A stretch of 20,131 nucleotides of DNA from JBFKMV01 sp041629655 (GTDB taxonomy: Bacteria > Acidobacteriota > Polarisedimenticolia > Polarisedimenticolales > Polarisedimenticolaceae), in the NCBI GenBank assembly GCA_041629655.1, contig JBFKMV010000085.1, forward strand, positions 1 to 20,131. The letters run 5' to 3'. A model generated the notes under the pieces. It did not search any database. It saw nothing but the letters and a program-made list of their open reading frames with translations, and was not told the DNA's origin. Each line of letters begins with the position of its first letter. Position 1 is the stretch's first letter. Positions 1-8,573 of this stretch are shown here, one piece after another. Both the position numbers and the translations under genes were made by a program.

Positions 1-1255
<1,255 letters not shown>

Positions 1256-1259
1256 ACGC

Positions 1260-1277
1260 GGGGCCGCCGGCGGCCCC
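1260..1277. repeat. 18-bp perfect palindrome between dnaK and hsp20
   Basis: GGGGCCGCCGGCGGCCCC equals its own reverse complement and fills half of the 36-bp gap. As RNA it can fold into a stem of about 7 G-C pairs with a CCGG loop. No T-run follows, so it is not a standard intrinsic terminator. It may attenuate or stabilise the dnaK-hsp20 message. The function is inferred. Confidence 0.5.
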
Positions 1278-1291
1278 TACCGGAGCGACAC

Positions 1292-1738
1292 ATGCCCGAC
1301 AACGAGTGGGACCCGCTGAAGGAGCTGGTGGGCGTGCACCAGCAGATGAACCGGTTGTTCGAGCGCGCGCTCCAGCGCAGGAACTTCGACGCCCAGGAGG
1401 GCGTCGGGTCGTGGAGCCCGGAGGCCGACGTCTACGAGCAGGACGGGTCGCTGGTGTTCGAGCTCGAGCTGGCCGGGCTGCGCCAGGAGGCGATCGACCT
1501 GCGTGTCGACGGGGACGAGCTGGTCGTGGAAGGGGAGCGCACGCTGGACCGCGGTGAGCCCGACGAGCACTTCCATCGCGTCGAGCGCACCTACGGCACC
1601 TTCGCGCGGCGCTTCCACCTGCCGTCGACCGTGGACCGGCAACGCATCGCGGCGACCTACCGCAACGGCGTGTTGCGGGTCGAGCTGCCGACCAAGCGCG
1701 GCGAGGGACCGCGCGCGATGAAGGTGCCGATCGGCTGA
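1292..1738 (+). CDS. Small heat shock protein, Hsp20/alpha-crystallin family
   Basis: ATP-independent holdase that binds unfolding proteins in the cytosol and hands them to the DnaK system. The 148-residue length is typical. An N-terminal amphipathic segment (WDPLKELVGVHQQMNRLFERAL) precedes the alpha-crystallin domain from about residue 40 (SWSPEADVYEQDGSLVFELELAGL) to about 135. That domain ends with the family hallmark NGVLRVELP. A short tail ending KVPIG resembles the I/V-x-I/V oligomerisation motif. The ATG has a modest GGAG nearby and lies 36 bp after dnaK, so co-transcription is likely. The family assignment is firm; the specific paralogue name is not. Confidence 0.95.
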   Translation: MPDNEWDPLKELVGVHQQMNRLFERALQRRNFDAQEGVGSWSPEADVYEQDGSLVFELELAGLRQEAIDLRVDGDELVVEGERTLDRGEPDEHFHRVERTYGTFARRFHLPSTVDRQRIAATYRNGVLRVELPTKRGEGPRAMKVPIG

Positions 1739-1800
1739 CGAGCGGCGCCGCGCGGCGTCCCACAGCGGCCGTGGCGCATCCCGGCCTGCCGGTGGCTGCG

Positions 1801-1809
1801 TGCTATACT
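1801..1809 (+). promoter_or_regulatory. Extended -10 promoter of the sigma factor gene
   Basis: TGCTATACT is an extended -10 element (TG at 1801-1802, hexamer TATACT at 1804-1809). No good -35 is visible at the usual distance, as expected for extended -10 promoters. The start of transcription would be near 1816, about 14 nt before the ATG at 1830. The identical 9-mer occurs before the M50 protease gene on the other strand. Confidence 0.6.
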
Positions 1810-1829
1810 CCTGCCGGCCGGATACCGGG

Positions 1830-2687
1830 ATGGAAGAACAACGCCGACAATCGCGCGGTTCGGGTTCCGAATCGCTGAAGAAATACCTGCGGGAGATATC
1901 CCGGCTCGAGCGTATCACCCCGCAGGAAGAGCGCGACCTCGGACACCGCATCCAGCAGGGCGACAAGGCGGCGCTGCGTCGCCTGGTCGAGGCCAACCTG
2001 CGCTTCGTCGTTTCGTATGCGAAACGCTACCGCGGCTGCGGGTTGTCGTTTCTGGACCTGATCAACGAAGGCAACATCGGCCTGATCGAGGCCGCGAAGC
2101 GCTTCGACCCCGGCAAGAAGGTCAAGTTCATCACCTACGCGGTGTGGTGGGTCCGCCAGGCGATCATCCACGCGCTGTCCGACCAGAGCGGCGCGTTCCG
2201 GCTGCCGCAAAAACAGGCCAACCTGTTGTACCGCATCGGCAAGGCCCAGTCGCAGCTGCGGAGCAAGCTGCGCCGGATGCCGTCGGCCGAGGAGATCGCG
2301 GCCAAGATGGAGGTCACCGTCGAGGAGGTGACCAATCTGCTGCAGGTCGCCGACGACAACATCTCACTCTCCTCCGTGATCGACGAGGAGCACGACTTTC
2401 ACCTCTCGGACAAGCTCGAGCAGGACATCATCCCGTCGGCCGACGTGGTGCTGCTGAAAAACTCGCTGAAGGGTCTGCTGCGCAACGCGCTCGACGAGCT
2501 GGACGCGAAGGAGGAGCGCGTGATCCGGTTGCGCTTCGGCCTCGACGGCGCGGATCCCAAGACGCTCAAGGAAATCGGGGAGATGATGAGTCTCTCGCGC
2601 GAGCGGATCCGCCAGATCGAGGCGCAGGCGCTGGAGAAGCTGAACCGCTCGCAGAAATGCCAGCAGCTGCGGGGGTACCTGAACTGA
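1830..2687 (+). CDS. RNA polymerase sigma factor, RpoD/SigA type (sigma-70 family)
   Basis: A 285-residue sigma-70 protein that directs RNA polymerase to promoters. Region 1.2 is seen at about residues 15-45 (SLKKYLREISRLERITPQEE). Region 2 is at 50-120 with the core-binding and -10 recognition signature LSFLDLINEGNIGLIEAAKRF and TYAVWWVRQAI. Region 3 is at 125-205. Region 4 has the HTH TLKEIGEMMSLSRERIRQIEAQAL at 245-268. There is no acidic region 1.1 and no RpoH box (QRKLFFNLR), so it is RpoD-like rather than classical RpoH, despite RpoH-like length and a place beside dnaK-hsp20. The ATG at 1830 is preferred because the alternative GTG at 1800 overlaps the -10 element. No Shine-Dalgarno is visible. 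It could be the primary sigma or a group 2 sigma. Confidence 0.92.
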   Translation: MEEQRRQSRGSGSESLKKYLREISRLERITPQEERDLGHRIQQGDKAALRRLVEANLRFVVSYAKRYRGCGLSFLDLINEGNIGLIEAAKRFDPGKKVKFITYAVWWVRQAIIHALSDQSGAFRLPQKQANLLYRIGKAQSQLRSKLRRMPSAEEIAAKMEVTVEEVTNLLQVADDNISLSSVIDEEHDFHLSDKLEQDIIPSADVVLLKNSLKGLLRNALDELDAKEERVIRLRFGLDGADPKTLKEIGEMMSLSRERIRQIEAQALEKLNRSQKCQQLRGYLN

Positions 2688-2767
2688 GACCGACCCCGAG
2701 CCCCGGCCGGCGCGAACCGGACGAGCGAGCCGCGCGCCCCGCGGGCCGGACGGAGAAAGCGAGCGAC
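2688..2767. other. Gap between sigma gene and DnaC-like gene
   Basis: Eighty GC-rich bases with no convincing promoter, terminator or small gene. The frame of the next gene is open through it but holds no ATG, GTG or TTG in frame before 2768. Confidence 0.4.
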
Positions 2768-3520
2768 GTGGGCGGAACCCGGGGAGAGACCTGCCCGACC
2801 TGCCGCGGCTCCGGCTTCGTGGTCCAGACCGACGAACGCGGCGTCGCCAGCGCGACTCCCTGTGCCTGTGCGGATCGCGACCGGGATCAGCGGCGACTCC
2901 GCGCGGCGCGCATTCCGCGGCGCTACGACCACTGCACGCTGGCCGAGTTCGACGACCTGAACAACCCGCACCTCAAGCTGGCCCGCGAGTTTGCCGTCGA
3001 CTGGGTCGAGCGCTGGCATCCCGGAGTCGAGCTGGGCCTGCTGTTCCACGGCAGCCCCGGAACGGGCAAGACCCACCTCGCGGTGGCCATCGGGCGCGAG
3101 TTGATCCAGAATAAAGGTGCGAGGGTGCTGTTCTGGGAGCAGCGCGAGCTGTTGAAAGCGCTCCAGGGAACGTTCGACCAGGGCTCCCCGACGACCGAGG
3201 CGGAGGTGCTCGGGCCGATCCTCGGCGCCGAGATCCTGGTGCTCGACGATCTCGGCGCGGGCCGGCTGACCGGCTGGGTGCGGGACGTGATGCACGACAT
3301 CATCGCCCACCGCTACAACGCCAAGCTGCCGTTGATCATCACCTCCAACCATCCGCTGGGCGACGACCCGTCGGTCGACGGCGCCGCCGACGAGGGTCTG
3401 ACGTTGCGGGACCGGCTGGGAGAAGCGCTGATGTCGCGCCTGTACGAGATGTGCCGGATCGTTCCGGTGAAGGGAATCGACTACCGCCGCGAGGTGCGCA
3501 ACGCCCGGCATCATTTCTGA
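2768..3520 (+). CDS. DnaC/IstB-type AAA+ ATPase with N-terminal Cys4 zinc motif
   Basis: A 250-residue AAA+ ATPase of the DnaC/DnaI helicase-loader family, which loads the replicative helicase onto DNA. The N-terminus has a probable zinc finger: CPTC at residues 9-12 and CAC at 32-34. The ATPase core has Walker A GSPGTGKT (95-102), Walker B EILVLDDLG (155-163, DD at 160-161), sensor I ITSN (191-194) and a candidate arginine finger in LMSRLYEMC (R224). The GTG at 2768 is chosen because no other in-frame start lies between the sigma gene and CPTC. A GGAG lies some distance upstream, so the start is moderately sure. It is not next to dnaB or a transposase, so whether it acts in replication or is a stand-alone ATPase cannot be told here. 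Confidence 0.85.
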   Translation: MGGTRGETCPTCRGSGFVVQTDERGVASATPCACADRDRDQRRLRAARIPRRYDHCTLAEFDDLNNPHLKLAREFAVDWVERWHPGVELGLLFHGSPGTGKTHLAVAIGRELIQNKGARVLFWEQRELLKALQGTFDQGSPTTEAEVLGPILGAEILVLDDLGAGRLTGWVRDVMHDIIAHRYNAKLPLIITSNHPLGDDPSVDGAADEGLTLRDRLGEALMSRLYEMCRIVPVKGIDYRREVRNARHHF

Positions 3521-3554
3521 GCCGCGCCCGCGCCGGGCGAGGAGACCGCCGCAG

Positions 3555-4346
3555 ATGTCCGAACAGCGTTCCGCCAACGTCCGCTACGAAATCCGCGACA
3601 GCGCGGGCTGGATCACCATCGACCGCCCCGCCAAGCTCAACGCGTTGGATCGGCGCACCGTCGAGGAACTGGTGGTTCACGCCCGCGCCGCGATCGACGA
3701 CGCCGACGTGCGCTTGCTGGTGGTGACCGGCGCCGGGGACAAGGCGTTCGTGGCGGGGGCCGACATCCGTGCGATGGCGGAGATGGATCCGCGCGAGGCG
3801 CAGCAGTTCTCCCGGTTCCTGCAGCGCAGCCTGGACGTGCTCGAGCGCTCGCCCAAGCCGGTGGTCGCCGCGGTGAACGGTTTCGCGCTGGGGGGAGGCT
3901 GCGAGCTGGCCCTGGCCTGCCACGTCCGCATCGCCGCCGACACGGCGCGGTTCGGGCAGCCCGAAGTGAACCTGGGCCTGATCCCCGGCGCCGGCGGCAC
4001 CCAGCGGTTGCCGCGGCTGGTCGGGCGCGGGCGGGCGCTGGACCTGATTCTCGGGGGAGAGATGATCGATGCGGCCGAGGCGCTGCGAATCGGCCTGGTG
4101 GAGCGCGTCGTGCCGGCTGCCGAGCTCGCCGAGACCGTGCAGGAATACACGCGCCGGTTGAGCGCCAAGAGTCCCATCGCGCAAACCCGCGCGATCGAGG
4201 CGGTGCTTTCCGGCAGCGAGGTTTCGCTCGCCGAGGCGCTGCGCTCGGAGGCTGCACTGTTCGGACTGTGCTTCGCCACCGACGACATGCAGGAAGGCAC
4301 GAGTGCCTTCCTGGAGAAGCGCAAGGCCTCGTTCCGCGGAAGGTAG
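3555..4346 (+). CDS. Enoyl-CoA hydratase/isomerase (crotonase family)
   Basis: A 263-residue crotonase-fold enzyme, probably hydrating trans-2-enoyl-CoA to 3-hydroxyacyl-CoA in fatty acid beta-oxidation or a related acyl-CoA route. Oxyanion-hole segments are FVAGADI (65-71) and GFALGGGCELAL (109-120). Both catalytic glutamates of hydratases are present, E117 in GGGCEL and E137 in FGQPEVNLG. The signatures GLIPGAGGTQRLPRLVG and the C-terminal F-x-EKRKASFRGR are typical. The ATG has GAGGAG at 3539-3544, ten bases upstream. It lies 34 bp after the ATPase and 6 bp before the LPS-export gene; GGAAGG at its 3' end is the ribosome binding site of that gene. Substrate specificity cannot be read from sequence. 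Confidence 0.95.
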   Translation: MSEQRSANVRYEIRDSAGWITIDRPAKLNALDRRTVEELVVHARAAIDDADVRLLVVTGAGDKAFVAGADIRAMAEMDPREAQQFSRFLQRSLDVLERSPKPVVAAVNGFALGGGCELALACHVRIAADTARFGQPEVNLGLIPGAGGTQRLPRLVGRGRALDLILGGEMIDAAEALRIGLVERVVPAAELAETVQEYTRRLSAKSPIAQTRAIEAVLSGSEVSLAEALRSEAALFGLCFATDDMQEGTSAFLEKRKASFRGR

Positions 4347-4352
4347 GCCGTC

Positions 4353-6314
4353 GTGCTGCGCTTGCGGTTCCTGCGGGTCTTGCTGCCGCTGGTCCTGCTG
4401 CCGTTTCTGGTCCTGCTGGCGCTACAGTTGCGGACGAAGGAACGGGTGCACTCGAGTGCGGACGGGCAGGACTCGGTGCCCGGCGTCCGCGCCGAGGCGA
4501 TTGAGTGGAGCCTGTTCGACGGCGGGCGCCGCACCTACACCGCGCTGGTCAACTCGGCGTTGCAGGAGGCGCAGGAGCGCTTCCGACTCGAGGGCGTGCG
4601 ACGATTCGAGGTCGAGCGGGACGGCGCCCCGCCGCTGGTCATCAGCGCCGACCTGGCAGGGGTCGCCGGCTCGTCGGGGGAGCGGCTGATCAAGCTGCAG
4701 GGCGGTGTCGAGGTGTCGGAGGAGGAGCGCGGCGTTCGCGTGTCGGTGGCCGAGCTCGAGATCGACCAGGCCTCCGGTGAAGCCCGCTCGATCGGCGTGG
4801 TCCAGCTGGAGAGCCCGCAGTACCGCGGGACCGCCGAGCGGGTCGTCTACGGGCTGGAGGGGCAACCGACGCGGGTGTTCGGGCTCCGGATGCAGGCGAC
4901 CGACGGCGGACAGCTAACCGCCCGCAGCGCCACCCTGCACGACGGCACGCGGGACGTCGAGCTGGAGGGACAGGTGCGGCTGACCCGCGGCCGGGAGTTC
5001 CTGGCCTCGGAGCGGCTGCGCATCCGGCGCGATTCCGGCGGACCGCTGCGGCACGCCGAAGCCGACGCGGGCGTGACCGGTGCGGTGGACACGGCCGCCC
5101 GCGGCCCGCTGCGGTTCGAAGCCGAGCGTGTGGAGGTGCACTGGGACCCCGCGGGCGAGGTCGAGGCGCTGGCGCTCAGCGGCCGGGCGCTGCTGCTGCG
5201 CGAGAGCGACCGCATCGCGGCCTCGGAGATCGAGGCGCGGCGGCGTGGCGCCGCCGACCCGGGATGGGAGCTGCAGGCCGAAGGTGCGGTCGACGCGGGC
5301 GGCAGCCTGGTCGGCGGGCCCTCGGTGCTGCGCGCCGACCGCCTGGCCGTGCGAGCGGGTCCCGACGGCGCGCTCGAGGGCGGCGAGGCGGTGGGCGGCG
5401 TGTCGTTTCGCGGTGGCGGAGCCTCCGGCGAGTCGGCCCGCGCGACGTTCCGTTCCGCTCCGGGTACGGGAGAGATCGTGTTGAGCGCCGAGCCAGGCCG
5501 GCGCGCCCGCCTGGCGCGCGGGCAGACCCGCGTCGTGGCGGACCGCATCGTCACCGACCGGGCGGGGATCCAGCTGACCGCCGAGGGACGGGTCGAGGCG
5601 ACCCTGCTGCCCGCGGAGGCGGAGGGCCAGGACGGACCGGCTCACGGACTGTTCCGCGGCGACGAGGCGATCCACTTCGTGGCGGCGCGGCTGGACAGCC
5701 GGCGCACCGGGCAGCTGTTGACGTTCCAGGGCAACGTCCGCGGCTGGCAAGGGGAGCGTACGCTGTCGGCGGAGCGCATCACCGTGGACCAGACCGCCCA
5801 CTCGCTGGTCGCCGCGGGGTCGGTGGCGACGCGGCTGCCGCGGGACGACGCGGCGGTGGCGGTTGCCGAACAGGACTTCGTGCAGATCACCGCCGCCGGC
5901 CTGGACTATTCGGAGCAGCGCGGGCTGGCCAGCTACACCGGCGATGCGCGGATCCGCCAGGCCGAGGGCTGGATGCAGGCCGAGCGGATCGAGGTCGAGC
6001 TGCGCACCGGCACGGCCGAAGGCATCGAGCAGATTCGCGGCTTCGAGACCGTACGCTTCGAGTATCGCACCAGCGACGACGGCGGCGTGCCGACGCCGGT
6101 GACCGGGGAAGGCGATCGCGTCGTCTACACTCCCGAGGAGCGGCTGGTCCGGCTGTTCGGCGACCGCGCGCCGGCCACGGTGCGCCGCAACGCGGACCGC
6201 GGCGGCAACGCCAGCGGGCGCGTGCTGGTCTACCGCCTCGACGTCGGTTCGATCCAGGTCGAGTCCGGCGCCCAGGACAGCGTACGCATCGTCACTTCGG
6301 GGGATTCCCAGTGA
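4353..6314 (+). CDS. Giant LPS export bridge protein with LptC and LptA/OstA-like regions
   Basis: A 653-residue membrane-anchored periplasmic protein, inferred to carry lipopolysaccharide from the LptBFG transporter across the periplasm. Residues 5-27 are a single N-terminal membrane anchor (FLRVLLPLVLLPFLVLLALQ) as in LptC. The rest is almost all short beta repeats of OstA/LptA style, with units such as LTARSATLHDGTRDVELEGQV, VVADRIVTDRAGIQLTAEGRV and LLTFQGNVRGWQGERTLSAERITVD. E. coli LptC and LptA are each under 200 residues, so this looks like a fusion or an expanded repeat chain. The GTG start has GGAAGG nine bases upstream. The stop overlaps the start of lptB (GTGA), which strongly supports the role. 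The exact domain boundary is uncertain. Confidence 0.85.
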   Translation: MLRLRFLRVLLPLVLLPFLVLLALQLRTKERVHSSADGQDSVPGVRAEAIEWSLFDGGRRTYTALVNSALQEAQERFRLEGVRRFEVERDGAPPLVISADLAGVAGSSGERLIKLQGGVEVSEEERGVRVSVAELEIDQASGEARSIGVVQLESPQYRGTAERVVYGLEGQPTRVFGLRMQATDGGQLTARSATLHDGTRDVELEGQVRLTRGREFLASERLRIRRDSGGPLRHAEADAGVTGAVDTAARGPLRFEAERVEVHWDPAGEVEALALSGRALLLRESDRIAASEIEARRRGAADPGWELQAEGAVDAGGSLVGGPSVLRADRLAVRAGPDGALEGGEAVGGVSFRGGGASGESARATFRSAPGTGEIVLSAEPGRRARLARGQTRVVADRIVTDRAGIQLTAEGRVEATLLPAEAEGQDGPAHGLFRGDEAIHFVAARLDSRRTGQLLTFQGNVRGWQGERTLSAERITVDQTAHSLVAAGSVATRLPRDDAAVAVAEQDFVQITAAGLDYSEQRGLASYTGDARIRQAEGWMQAERIEVELRTGTAEGIEQIRGFETVRFEYRTSDDGGVPTPVTGEGDRVVYTPEERLVRLFGDRAPATVRRNADRGGNASGRVLVYRLDVGSIQVESGAQDSVRIVTSGDSQ

Positions 6315-7060
6315 ACTCGGCCGCCGACGTCAATTCGCACGGGCTCGTCGCGCTCGAGCTGGCCAAGCAATTCCGGCGCAAGAGAGTCGTCGACGGCGTG
6401 TCGGTACGGATCGCTCCCGGAGAGGTCGTCGGCCTGCTCGGTCCCAACGGCGCCGGCAAGACGACCTCGTTCCACCTGATCCTCGGCCTGATCCCGCCCA
6501 ACGGCGGCCGGGTGCTGCTGGACGGCCAGGACATCACCGGCCTGCCGATGTACATGCGCGCCCGGCGCGGGATCGGTTACCTGCCGCAGGAGGCGTCGAT
6601 CTTCCGCCGCATGACGGTCGAAGAGAACCTGCTGGCGATCCTCGAAATGCGTGGGCTGCCGGCCAACGAGACGCGCGAGCGCTGCCAGGCGCTGCTCGCG
6701 GAGTTCGGGCTGACCCACGTGGTGCGTTCTCCGGGATACGCGCTTTCGGGCGGCGAGCGGCGACGGGCCGAGATCGCGCGCGCGCTGGCCAGCGAGCCGC
6801 GCTACATGCTGCTCGACGAACCTTTCGCCGGGATCGACCCGATCGCGGTGGCGGACCTGCAGCGATTGGTCGTTCGTTTGAAGGAAAAGGGCATCGGTGT
6901 GTTGATCACCGACCACAACGTGCGGGAGACTTTACAGATCACGGACCATGCCTATATTATCAGCCAGGGGCGCATTTTCAGGCACGGAACCCCTCAAGAG
7001 CTCGCGCTGGACCCGGAGGTGCGCAAGGTTTACCTGGGGGAGAACTTCCGCCTGAACTGA
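6311..7060 (+). CDS. lptB: LPS export ABC transporter ATPase LptB
   Basis: A 249-residue cytosolic ATPase that powers LPS extraction by LptFG. Walker A is GPNGAGKT (44-51), the Q-loop YLPQEASIF is at 90-98, the signature LSGGERRRAEIARAL is at 145-159, Walker B YMLLDEP is at 165-171, and the switch histidine is in TDHNV (H202). The sequences PQEASIFRRMTVEENL and EPFAGIDPIAV are characteristic of LptB rather than other ABC ATPases. The GTG at 6311 overlaps the stop of the upstream bridge gene by 4 bp, so translation is coupled. lptF and lptG are not in the window. The last 40 codons contain rare AT-rich codons that coincide with a candidate promoter for rpoN. Confidence 0.95.
   Translation: MNSAADVNSHGLVALELAKQFRRKRVVDGVSVRIAPGEVVGLLGPNGAGKTTSFHLILGLIPPNGGRVLLDGQDITGLPMYMRARRGIGYLPQEASIFRRMTVEENLLAILEMRGLPANETRERCQALLAEFGLTHVVRSPGYALSGGERRRAEIARALASEPRYMLLDEPFAGIDPIAVADLQRLVVRLKEKGIGVLITDHNVRETLQITDHAYIISQGRIFRHGTPQELALDPEVRKVYLGENFRLN
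6931..6958 (+). promoter_or_regulatory. Candidate sigma-70 promoter inside lptB, driving rpoN-hpf
   Basis: TTTACA at 6931-6936 (5 of 6 to TTGACA), a 16-bp spacer and TATATT at 6953-6958 (5 of 6 to TATAAT). TATTAT at 6955-6960 is an alternative -10 with 18-bp spacing. The patch is strikingly AT-rich for this genome and forces codons TTA, CAT, TAT and ATT. Transcription would start near 6965, inside lptB and about 155 nt before rpoN. Confidence 0.55.
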
Positions 7061-7119
7061 CGCGGAGTTTGTGTGCGGCGATCGCGGCGGACAGCGCCGG
7101 CCACGGCCGGACGGGACTG

Positions 7120-8541
7120 ATGGCGCTGGAGCAAAAGCTCAGCGTCAGGATGAGCCAGCGGCTCGTCATGACGCCGTCGCTGCAGCAGGCGATCAAGCTG
7201 CTGCAGATGTCGACGCTCGAGCTGCGCGAGGAGATCCAGCAGGAGATGCTGGAGAATCCCGTGCTCGAGGAAGCGCAGGCCGAAACGCCCCAGCAGAGCG
7301 AGGCCGAGGGGGCCGAGGACCAGAGCGAGGATCCCTACGGCGACATCGACTACGAGGCGTACTTCCAGGACGTCGACCAGGACCACACGGTACCGTCCAC
7401 GCGCGACCACTCCCGGGGCGATCTGCCCTCGTTCGAGAACACGCTGGCCGAGCACCCCGGGCTCGCGGAACACCTGACCTGGCAGCTCGACATGTCCTCG
7501 ATGTCCGACGAGGCCAAGGAGATCGGGCGCCTGATCATCGGCAACCTCAACGAGGACGGCTACCTGCGCGCTTCGCTGGAGGAGATCCGGCAGATGAGCG
7601 GTTGCTCGATGGAGCAGGTCGAGCAGACGCTGCGCCAGGTCCAGGCCTTCGACCCCGTCGGCGTCGCCGCACGCGACCTCGTGGAGTGCCTGTGCGTCCA
7701 GCTCGAGCACCTGGGCCAGCAGGGGACGGCGGCCGAGACGATCATCCGCCAGCACCTCGACAAGCTGCAGAACCGTCGCTACAAGGAGCTGGCGGAGGCG
7801 CTGGGGCTGGACATGGAGGATCTGCAGGCGGAGCTGGAGATCATCCAGCACCTCGATCCGCGTCCGGGCCAGAAGTACAACACGCAGAGCAGCAACTACG
7901 TCGTCCCGGACGTCTCGGTGGTCAAGATCGGCGACGATTACCAGGTGCTGCTGAACGAGGACGGCATGCCGCGGCTCAGGATCAGCCCGGTCTACCGCAA
8001 GATGGTCCGCAAGAGCGCCGCGGCCGCCACCTCGGCGGACGCGCGGGATTACGTCCGCAACAAGCTGCGCTCGGCGTTTCGCCTGATCAAGAGCCTCGAG
8101 GAGCGGCAACGTACGATCTTCAAGGTCGCGACCTCGATCGTGAAGTTCCAGCGCGAGTTCCTCGACTACGGCATCGAGCGGCTGCGGCCGTTGGTGCTCA
8201 AGAACGTGGCGGACGACATCGGGATGCACGAGTCGACGGTCAGCCGCGTCGTGAACAACAAGTACATGCACACCCATCGTGGGCTGTTCGAGATGCGGTT
8301 CTTCTTCCACAGCGGGATCGCCTCGACCCAGGGCGGTCCGGAAATCTCGTCGCTGACGGTCAAGGAGCGCATCCGCAAGATCATCGCCGGCGAGGACGAA
8401 CGGCATCCGCTGTCGGACGCCGCGATCGTCAAGATCCTCAAGGCCGAGGGGCTCAAGATCGCCCGGCGCACCGTGGCCAAGTATCGCGAGGAGTTGAAGA
8501 TCCCCGCCTCGAGCAATCGCAGACAGGTGTTTCCCGGATAG
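7120..8541 (+). CDS. rpoN: RNA polymerase sigma-54 factor RpoN
   Basis: A 473-residue sigma-54, which recognises -24/-12 promoters and needs AAA+ activator proteins. Region I is the Gln/Leu-rich start (MALEQKLSVRMSQRLVMTPS, then LQQAIKLLQM). Region II is acidic (about residues 50-90, EAEGAEDQSEDPYGDIDYEA). The core-binding and HTH regions follow (GMHESTVSRVVNNKYMHTHRG). The RpoN box ARRTVAKYRE is complete at 448-457. The ATG at 7120 matches the usual RpoN N-terminus; an in-frame TTG at 7069 would add 17 unrelated residues. It sits between lptB and hpf, the same neighbourhood as in Proteobacteria. No sigma-54 activator gene or clear -24/-12 promoter was seen in the window. Confidence 0.97.
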   Translation: MALEQKLSVRMSQRLVMTPSLQQAIKLLQMSTLELREEIQQEMLENPVLEEAQAETPQQSEAEGAEDQSEDPYGDIDYEAYFQDVDQDHTVPSTRDHSRGDLPSFENTLAEHPGLAEHLTWQLDMSSMSDEAKEIGRLIIGNLNEDGYLRASLEEIRQMSGCSMEQVEQTLRQVQAFDPVGVAARDLVECLCVQLEHLGQQGTAAETIIRQHLDKLQNRRYKELAEALGLDMEDLQAELEIIQHLDPRPGQKYNTQSSNYVVPDVSVVKIGDDYQVLLNEDGMPRLRISPVYRKMVRKSAAAATSADARDYVRNKLRSAFRLIKSLEERQRTIFKVATSIVKFQREFLDYGIERLRPLVLKNVADDIGMHESTVSRVVNNKYMHTHRGLFEMRFFFHSGIASTQGGPEISSLTVKERIRKIIAGEDERHPLSDAAIVKILKAEGLKIARRTVAKYREELKIPASSNRRQVFPG

Positions 8542-8573
8542 ACGCGTTCGATCCGGGGGGAGGACCGTGCTTC

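Noticed and set aside
1742..1751. GCGGCGCCGC after hsp20 as an intrinsic terminator
   Set aside because: The stem is short and no T-run follows, so termination cannot be supported.
1800..1829. GTG at 1800 as start of the sigma factor
   Set aside because: It would overlap the TGCTATACT element and adds residues unrelated to sigma factors; ATG at 1830 fits better.
7069..7119. TTG at 7069 as start of rpoN
   Set aside because: It adds 17 residues not typical of RpoN; the usual N-terminus begins at the ATG at 7120.
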